A stretch of DNA of 5,612 nt from positions 100,616 through 106,227 of the forward strand of contig NZ_ML142868.1 of assembly GCF_004138495.1 (NCBI RefSeq), in the 5' to 3' direction. The notes beneath the pieces are model-generated. The model saw only the letters and a program-made list of their open reading frames with translations, made no database searches and was not told the origin of the DNA. This DNA comes from Phytoactinopolyspora endophytica (GTDB taxonomy: Bacteria; Actinomycetota; Actinomycetes; Jiangellales; Jiangellaceae). Shown piece after piece: positions 1 through 3,717 of this stretch; within the stretch, counting starts at the first letter, position 1, and each line of letters opens with the position of its first letter. The position numbers and the translations under genes are program-made.

Positions 1-459
1 CAGCGCCAGCGCTTCCTCGACCGACGCCCCGTCGCGCAGCTCATATGGGCCGTACGGATACGCGCTCAGATGCACGTTCGATATCGCCACAACCCGAGCG
101 TCATCCACCAGCGCGTACACGAACACGTCCGGCTGCTCGCTGCGAATCAGCGGATACCGGCTGATGATCTGCTGATGACGTCCGCTGCTCGGATAGTGAT
201 ACCAGCCGAGCTCATCGGCGATGCGGCCAAGATTCGCATTGGACTCCTGAAGCCCGACGATGTCCGCGTCCGCGGCTCGGATCGCCCCGGCGACCTGGTC
301 GAAATCGACCTGCTCGCCGCCCACCCAGATGTTGAATGTCATCACACGCAACGCGACTGCCTCGTCCACCGCCGGCTGGGCGGCAGCGAGCCCTCCGCTT
401 GCGAGAGCCATCATCGCGGCAAGCAACAGTATCGCGATTCGGTACACAGCCCTCACCAT
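1..459 (-). CDS. Secreted endonuclease/exonuclease/phosphatase (EEP) family protein, 3' end cut by window
   Basis: The 153 visible residues run off the window edge in frame, so the C-terminal half is missing. Residues 1-27 form a signal peptide: a short basic start (MVRAVYR), a hydrophobic core (IAILLLAAMMALA) and a likely cleavage at LAAA|QP, so the protein is probably exported. The EEP fold then begins: RVMTFNIW (residues 38-45, with the metal-binding Asn43), ADIVGLQE (65-72, with the metal-binding Glu72), a SGRHQQIISRYPL segment (92-104) and SNVHLSAYP (127-135). Family knowledge: this superfamily uses Mg2+ to cleave phosphodiester or phosphomonoester bonds and includes DNase I-like nucleases and sphingomyelinases. 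The substrate cannot be told from this half; a secreted nuclease or phosphodiesterase are both possible. The ATG at 459 is supported by GGGGAGG (466-472) six bases upstream. The gene is transcribed away from the rest of the window. Confidence 0.88.
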   Translation of the reverse strand, partial: MVRAVYRIAILLLAAMMALASGGLAAAQPAVDEAVALRVMTFNIWVGGEQVDFDQVAGAIRAADADIVGLQESNANLGRIADELGWYHYPSSGRHQQIISRYPLIRSEQPDVFVYALVDDARVVAISNVHLSAYPYGPYELRDGASVEEALAL

Positions 460-465
460 GGGCGG

Positions 466-472
466 CCTCCCC
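466..472 (-). promoter_or_regulatory. Shine-Dalgarno site of the EEP gene
   Basis: Read on the minus strand this is GGGGAGG, six bases before the ATG at 459. It decides the start over the two internal Met codons (residues 16 and 17), which would remove most of the signal peptide. Confidence 0.7.
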
Positions 473-578
473 AACTGGTCGACAGGCGCACAAGGCTTCT
501 AAGCGGGCCTCGCTCGCCACTCAGCCCGATTAACGTCGACGTGGATGACATGCCGGAGATCGGCGCGTGACGGGCTAC

Positions 579-604
579 TTTCCACAGCACATACTTCTGT
601 GAAA
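579..604. repeat. Short inverted repeat TTTCCACAG / CTGTGAAA
   Basis: The left arm TTTCCACAG (579-587) and right arm CTGTGAAA (597-604) are complementary except for one extra C in the left arm. Nine bases separate them. No T-run follows, so it is a poor intrinsic terminator. It could be a protein-binding palindrome or a leftover of the operator of the decayed toxin gene downstream. Either role is inference. Confidence 0.35.
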
Positions 605-618
605 CGAAGCGTCTTTAA

Positions 619-777
619 GAACGACTCCCACGTCGACCGCTCAAAGCGGCAGGAAAGAAGATGGAGATCAATGACTCATGGATCGCGGCTACAGCCATTG
701 CCAACGGCTGGGCGGTCCTCACGCAAGACGACGGGTTCCCCGATGACATTCCCAACCTGACGATCATCCGAGTCTGA
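619..777 (+). pseudogene. C-terminal remnant of a VapC-type PIN-domain toxin
   Basis: The frame from 619 to the TGA at 775-777 reads through LKAAGKKMEINDSWIAATAI, then LTQDDGFPDDIPNLTIIRV. This is the typical end of a PIN-domain (VapC) toxin, an endoribonuclease normally paired with a VapB antitoxin. The third and fourth acidic positions of the PIN site are visible: Asp in NDSWIAA and the Asp pair in TQDD. The similarity continues upstream of the ATG at 661 (LKAAGKK, 640-660), so that ATG is not a true start but part of an older, longer gene. The frame closes at TAA 616-618. No earlier PIN segment with the first acidic residues (LLDTSVL-like) and no antitoxin gene could be found in 460-618. 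It is therefore a truncated, non-functional relic. A free-standing 38-residue peptide from 661 is possible but less likely. Confidence 0.65.
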
Positions 778-810
778 ATGCTCCTTCAGGCCACCGCCCA
801 CCGATCATCT

Positions 811-1800
811 TTACTCGGACGGAGAATCGTCGGCGGTACGCCGAGCGGAAGCGTCCCGTGCCCTCGCGCCGAGCGCGCGCAAATGCTCGATCAGCTCGGG
901 TGGTTGCTCGACGCTGAATTCGCAGCCGAGCACGATCATGCGCCCGGCCAGCCACTCCATTGAGTCGTCCCGGAAGCTGTCCAGCCGGCAGGTCCGCTCG
1001 TCCAGAGGTTGCACGTCACCCGGTGTGTCACCAAGGCGACCGGCGACGTCGTGGACGGGAGCCTGAAAGGTCGCGACCACATGGAGGGTCGGGGTGCCCC
1101 AATCGGACCGCTTGCCTGCGACGTAGTCGGCCGCGTCTTCTGCGGGGAGCTCATGTGGCGTGTTGCGGACGCCGATCGCTTCTGGCCGGCTGATCCGGTC
1201 CACCCGGAAGGTGCGCCAGTCCTCCCGATCGTCGTCGTGGCCGACGAGGTACCAGCGCCGCCGGTTCGCCACGAGGCCGATCGGTTCGACGAGCCGTCTG
1301 CTCTCGGTGGAGTCGTTGGCCTCGTAACCGAAGCGGACCTTCTCCCGGTTGGCCACCGCGGCTGCGAGCGCCGTCAGAACCTCGGGATCGACCGTCGGGC
1401 CGTCGCCCAGCACGGGCATCGTGGCGGCGTTGATTGTCGTCACGCGGTAACGCAGCCGGGACGGGAGCACCTGCTCGAGCTTGGCCAACGCGCGTGCCGA
1501 CGCCTCGCCCAGGCCTTCCACCGCGAGGCCGGCGGCGGTACGGATCCCGACCGCCATGGCGACCGCCTCATCGTCGTCAAGCAGTAGTGGCGGCATAGCG
1601 GCACCTGCCACGAGCCGGTAGCCACCCACAGCGCCCATGGACGCCTCGACCGGGTAGCCGAGCTCCCGTAGCCGTTCGATGTCCCGGCGGACGGTACGCG
1701 GACTGACCTCGAGCCGCTGCGCAAGCTCGCTACCCGGCCACTCGCGAGGGGTCTGGAGCAAGGACAGCAGCTTCAGCAGCCTGGCCGGTGTGTCGGTCAT
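811..1800 (-). CDS. HTH-WYL domain transcriptional regulator (YafY/DeoR-like)
   Basis: This 329-residue regulator has the normal length and order for the family. Residues 5-62 form a winged helix-turn-helix: RLLKLLSLLQ, then ELAQRLEVSPRTVRRDIERL as the helix-turn-helix, then a wing ending in GAVGGYRL. The WYL domain spans about 143-210, with the signature RRRWYLVGHD (WYL at 183-185) and WRTFRVDRI after it. A C-terminal WCX-type region follows (about 236-315). WYL domains sense small ligands or nucleic acid and change DNA binding; the ligand here is unknown. I chose the ATG at 1800 because it sits just before the HTH. A TTG at 1821 would add seven residues with no better ribosome site; the ATG has only a weak GGAT close by. 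The gene is divergent from the epoxide hydrolase gene and probably regulates it, itself, or both. It ends 33 bases from the end of the toxin remnant, in convergent orientation. Confidence 0.93.
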   Translation of the reverse strand: MTDTPARLLKLLSLLQTPREWPGSELAQRLEVSPRTVRRDIERLRELGYPVEASMGAVGGYRLVAGAAMPPLLLDDDEAVAMAVGIRTAAGLAVEGLGEASARALAKLEQVLPSRLRYRVTTINAATMPVLGDGPTVDPEVLTALAAAVANREKVRFGYEANDSTESRRLVEPIGLVANRRRWYLVGHDDDREDWRTFRVDRISRPEAIGVRNTPHELPAEDAADYVAGKRSDWGTPTLHVVATFQAPVHDVAGRLGDTPGDVQPLDERTCRLDSFRDDSMEWLAGRMIVLGCEFSVEQPPELIEHLRALGARARDASARRTADDSPSE

Positions 1801-1846
1801 GAGATCCAGAATGCCATCCAACTAGGACAAGAACTGACCTACACGG

Positions 1847-1852
1847 AATCTA
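1847..1852 (-). promoter_or_regulatory. Candidate -10 box of the WYL regulator gene
   Basis: Read on the minus strand this is TAGATT, which fits the actinobacterial TAnnnT -10 pattern. It would start a transcript about 40 bases before the ATG at 1800. No good -35 lies 16-18 bases upstream; a TTGACC (1858-1863, minus strand) is too close. It overlaps the -10 candidate of the opposite gene by two bases. Confidence 0.3.
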
Positions 1853-1856
1853 GCGT
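1851..1856 (+). promoter_or_regulatory. Candidate -10 box of the epoxide hydrolase gene
   Basis: TAGCGT fits the TAnnnT pattern and is the same hexamer found just before the kinase gene at 3706-3711. It would give a leader of about 60 bases to the ATG at 1926. No recognisable -35 is seen at the right spacing, which is common in actinobacteria. Confidence 0.3.
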
Positions 1857-1912
1857 GGTCAACGCACGCCGGGAGTTCCCCGTCGTCATCGAACGTCGGT
1901 AGAACCACACAC

Positions 1913-1920
1913 GAGAGAGG
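1913..1920 (+). promoter_or_regulatory. Shine-Dalgarno site of the epoxide hydrolase gene
   Basis: GAGAGAGG lies five bases before the ATG at 1926. It fixes the true start of the interrupted gene and argues that GTG 2169, after the stop, is not the original start. Confidence 0.7.
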
Positions 1921-1925
1921 CAACC

Positions 1926-3074
1926 ATGAACACCGAGATCCGTGACTTCCGCATCGACATCCCGCAGGCTGACCTGGACGACCTGAACGAACGCCTGGCC
2001 AGGACACGCTGGGTGGACCAGCTGCCTGGCGACAGGTGGAGCAGAGGCGTGCCCACCGGTTACCTCCGCGAGTGAGCCGAACACTGGCGGACGGGCTACG
2101 ACTGGCGCGCTCACGAGGCGGAGCTCAACCAGTTCCCGCAGTACATCACCGAGATCGACGGGCACGACGTGCACTTCCTACACGTGCGCTCCCCCGAGCC
2201 CGACGCGCTGCCGCTCATCCTCACGCACGGCTGGCCGAACTCGTTCGTCGAGTTCACCAAGACCATCGGACCGCTGACCGACCCCCGGTCTCATGGCGCC
2301 GACCCTGCCCAGGCGTTTCACGTCGTGGTGCCGTCGGTTCCAGGGTTCGCCTTCTCCGAGGCTCCGCGCGTGGGCTGCAGCGTCGAGCGCGTCGCGCGGA
2401 TGTGGGCCGAGCTGATGAGCCGGCTCGGATACGACAGCTACGGGACGCAGGGCGGTGATCTCGGCGCCTACGTCGCGCCGGCCATTGCCGAAGCCGACCC
2501 CGAGCACGTCGTGGGCGTCCACATCGACGGCGGGATCGGCTTCCCGACCGAGGCCGACGTTCCAGGCATGACCGACGACGAGCGCGCCGAGTACGAGATG
2601 ATGCAGCAGTGGATGACCGGCGGCGTCGATCATCACACATTGCTCCGCGCCGCACCACAGACCTTCGCCCACGCCTGGCACGACTCCCCTGTCGCTCTGC
2701 TCGCCTGGATGCTGCAGAAGTTCCGGGAGTTCACGCCGATGGCGGACGTGCCGGAGGACGTCATGAACCGAGACCACGTCCTCACGAATGTGAGCCTCTA
2801 CTGGTTCACCGGTACATCCGGCTCGTCGTCGTGGCCGATGTACGAAGGGCTCGGCGACGACGGGTTCGCCTGGCCGACGGGGCAGAAGGCCGTGCCGACC
2901 GGCGTGTACGGCGGTGGTTCAGCGCTGATGCGACGGCTCGCGGAACGCAACAACACGATCCTGCACTGGCCTGAGGCCAACCCAGGCAACCACTTCGTCG
3001 CCATGGAAGTCCCTGACGTCCACGCAGCGGACATCCGCACGTTCTTCGGCAAGGCCCTGCGCCGACGGCCGTAG
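1926..3074 (+). pseudogene. Epoxide hydrolase (alpha/beta hydrolase with EHN domain), interrupted by in-frame TGA
   Basis: Read through, this frame gives a 382-codon protein of normal family length. Codons 1-49 encode the start of the epoxide hydrolase N-terminal (EHN) domain, then TGA at 2073-2075 stops translation. The same frame resumes at once with AEHWRTGYDWRAHEAELNQF, typical EHN sequence, and continues to TAG 3072-3074. Visible motifs (numbering the TGA as codon 50): oxyanion HGWPNS (101-106), PSVPGFAFS, nucleophile elbow GTQGGDLG with Asp178, LYWFTGT (Tyr292), a MYEG tyrosine (306) and the catalytic His356 in PGNHF. Family enzymes open epoxides through an Asp-ester intermediate and normally have Trp after the nucleophile (GGDWG); here it is Leu. 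The acid of the triad, normally in a FPxE or FxxD stretch after PTG, is not evident: the segment is PTGVYGGGSALMRR. The stop plus these changes suggest an inactive gene. A product restarted at GTG 2169 would lack the whole EHN domain. A sequencing error could explain the stop but not the other changes. Confidence 0.85.
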
Positions 3075-3255
3075 AAGTCACACGGCAAGGGCGACCAGAT
3101 CAAAGCCTCGCCGGTCACCGAGTCCACCGCAACCCCCGCCATCAGCGACGGACTGACCATTGGGTCCGCTTGAAATCCACACATATCAGGGACCGGTGTT
3201 CCCTCAGCCGAGAGTCGCAACAGGGCGGGCCATCTCGCGCGGCATACTGGACGCC
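3075..3255. other. Spacer between hydrolase pseudogene and SelW-like gene
   Basis: No recognised gene is present. After the TAG of the hydrolase the same frame stays open for 32 more codons to TGA 3171-3173 (GDQIKASPVTESTATPAISD within it) with GC-rich third positions. The minus strand is also open here. Neither resembles a family I know. A weak hairpin AGGGA/TCCCT (3188-3192 with 3200-3204) lacks a T-run, so I do not call it a terminator. Confidence 0.4.
3243..3248 (+). promoter_or_regulatory. Candidate -10 box for a leaderless SelW-like transcript
   Basis: CATACT matches the -10 pattern in five of six places relative to TATACT. It ends seven bases before GTG 3256, the spacing expected if transcription starts on the start codon. 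The absence of a good ribosome site before GTG 3256 fits this. No -35 was recognised. Confidence 0.35.
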
Positions 3256-3549
3256 GTGACGATGCGACAGCCGCGGTTGGAGATCGAGTACTGCACGCAA
3301 TGCCGGTGGCTGCTCCGCGCCGCCTGGACGGCGCAGGAGATGCTGACCACATTTCAGACTGAGCTGGGCGAGGTCGCCCTGGTGCCCGGGACCGGTGGAG
3401 TGTTCGACGTACGCCTCGACGAAGAGACCATCTGGTCACGTAAAGCCCAAGGCGGCCATCCCGACCTTGCCGAGCTCAAGCGCCTCGTCCGCGACCGGAT
3501 CGCCCCTGACCGTGACCTCGGGCACTCCGACCGCCGCTCACATTCCTGA
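3256..3549 (+). CDS. SelT/SelW/SelH (Rdx) family thioredoxin-fold protein
   Basis: This is a 97-residue cytosolic protein. It opens with a beta strand (RLEIEYC) and a redox motif CTQC (Cys13 to Cys16) followed by RWLLRAAWTAQEML. The conserved ELGEVALVPGTGGVFDV strand and turn follows (36-52), then RLDEETIWSRK and a helix ending in RDRIAPDRDLGHSD. This is the bacterial Rdx family, related to animal selenoprotein W but with Cys in place of selenocysteine. Members are thought to take part in thiol redox reactions; the bacterial role is poorly defined. The frame is open from TTG 3160, but homology begins only near residue 4, so GTG 3256 or ATG 3262 is the start. I prefer GTG 3256 because of the -10-like CATACT seven bases upstream. 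The basic Ser/Arg tail (RRSHS) is not typical and may be a local extension. Confidence 0.9.
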   Translation: MTMRQPRLEIEYCTQCRWLLRAAWTAQEMLTTFQTELGEVALVPGTGGVFDVRLDEETIWSRKAQGGHPDLAELKRLVRDRIAPDRDLGHSDRRSHS

Positions 3550-3678
3550 CCGTTCGCCGTTTCAGGGCTGCGCCGACCGCCGCTCAGCCCGGGACATCGC
3601 GGCCGGTGGCGTAGTAGTAGCACGCAATGACGACGGTCTTCGCGATCTCGAGCACTGCTTCGTCGCGCGGCCCGTAGA

Positions 3679-3688
3679 GCCCTAGGGC
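3679..3688. repeat. Perfect 10-bp palindrome GCCCTAGGGC upstream of the kinase gene
   Basis: It lies 29 bases before the kinase ATG, where a -35 box would fall for the -10 candidate at 3706-3711. It may be an operator. It is short enough to occur by chance and also lies inside the minus-strand open fragment. Confidence 0.25.
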
Positions 3689-3705
3689 CGTCCGGGCGTC
3701 TCTAG

Positions 3706-3711
3706 TAGCGT
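3706..3711 (+). promoter_or_regulatory. Candidate -10 box for a leaderless kinase transcript
   Basis: TAGCGT (TAnnnT) ends six bases before ATG 3718. No Shine-Dalgarno sequence lies between it and the ATG. Together these suggest that transcription begins at or next to the start codon. Confidence 0.4.
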
Positions 3712-3717
3712 TGATTC

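Larger units (their letters stand above)
460..618. other. Intergenic stretch without a credible gene
   Basis: This lies between the start of the secreted EEP gene and the toxin remnant. Frames open across it on the plus strand are antisense shadows of the EEP gene and do not resemble known proteins. It must hold the EEP promoter, but no convincing -35/-10 pair was found. A small inverted repeat at 579-604 is listed separately. Confidence 0.5.
1836..1860. promoter_or_regulatory. Imperfect palindrome in divergent promoter region, candidate operator
   Basis: GACCTACAC at 1836-1844 faces GCGTGGTC at 1853-1860. The arms read GACC(t)ACaC and GACCACgC when aligned, so they pair with one bulge and one mismatch. 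The site sits in the 125-bp gap between the WYL regulator and the epoxide hydrolase and covers both candidate -10 boxes. It is a plausible binding site for the regulator, but this rests on position and weak symmetry only. Confidence 0.3.
3584..3715 (-). pseudogene. Orphan minus-strand open fragment ending YYYATGRDVPG, possible gene relic
   Basis: On the minus strand a 43-codon frame is open from 3715 to TGA 3584-3586. Its end reads GLYGPRDEAVLEIAKTVVIA, then CYYYATGRDVPG. Third positions of the last 32 codons are about 88% G/C, as in real genes here, and the composition (an amphipathic helix followed by CYYY) looks like genuine protein. No ATG lies in the frame and the only GTG (within DEAV) would leave a 24-residue peptide. 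The frame is closed upstream by TGA at 3716-3718, which overlaps the kinase ATG on the other strand. I do not recognise the family. It may be the C-terminal relic of a lost gene, a small ORF, or chance. Confidence 0.3.

Noticed and set aside
70..570. Plus-strand open frame over the EEP gene
   Set aside because: It is antisense to the clearly recognised EEP motifs and resembles no family.
661..777. Small intact gene of 38 codons
   Set aside because: Similarity to PIN toxins continues upstream of the ATG and half of the active site is missing, so a truncated relic fits better.
1009..1587. Long plus-strand frame over the WYL gene
   Set aside because: It is a shadow of the WYL regulator, common in GC-rich DNA, with no domain of its own.
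2073..2075. TGA in the hydrolase read as selenocysteine
   Set aside because: The position lies in the EHN domain, where no catalytic Cys or Sec is known. Only a weak 4-bp pairing (AGCC/GGCT) follows, with no convincing SECIS hairpin. The nearby SelW-like gene uses Cys, so it gives no support for selenoprotein synthesis.
2169..3074. A separate intact gene starting at GTG 2169
   Set aside because: The homology continues upstream through the TGA to ATG 1926, which has a good ribosome site. GTG 2169 has none and would remove the whole EHN domain.
3188..3204. Hairpin AGGGA/TCCCT as a terminator
   Set aside because: The stem is only five base pairs with a seven-base loop and has no T-run after it.
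2798..3439. 213-codon minus-strand frame across the hydrolase end and the SelW-like gene
   Set aside because: It is antisense to two recognised genes. The part over the spacer (VSPSLMAGVAVDSVTGEALI) looks somewhat protein-like, but no family is recognisable.
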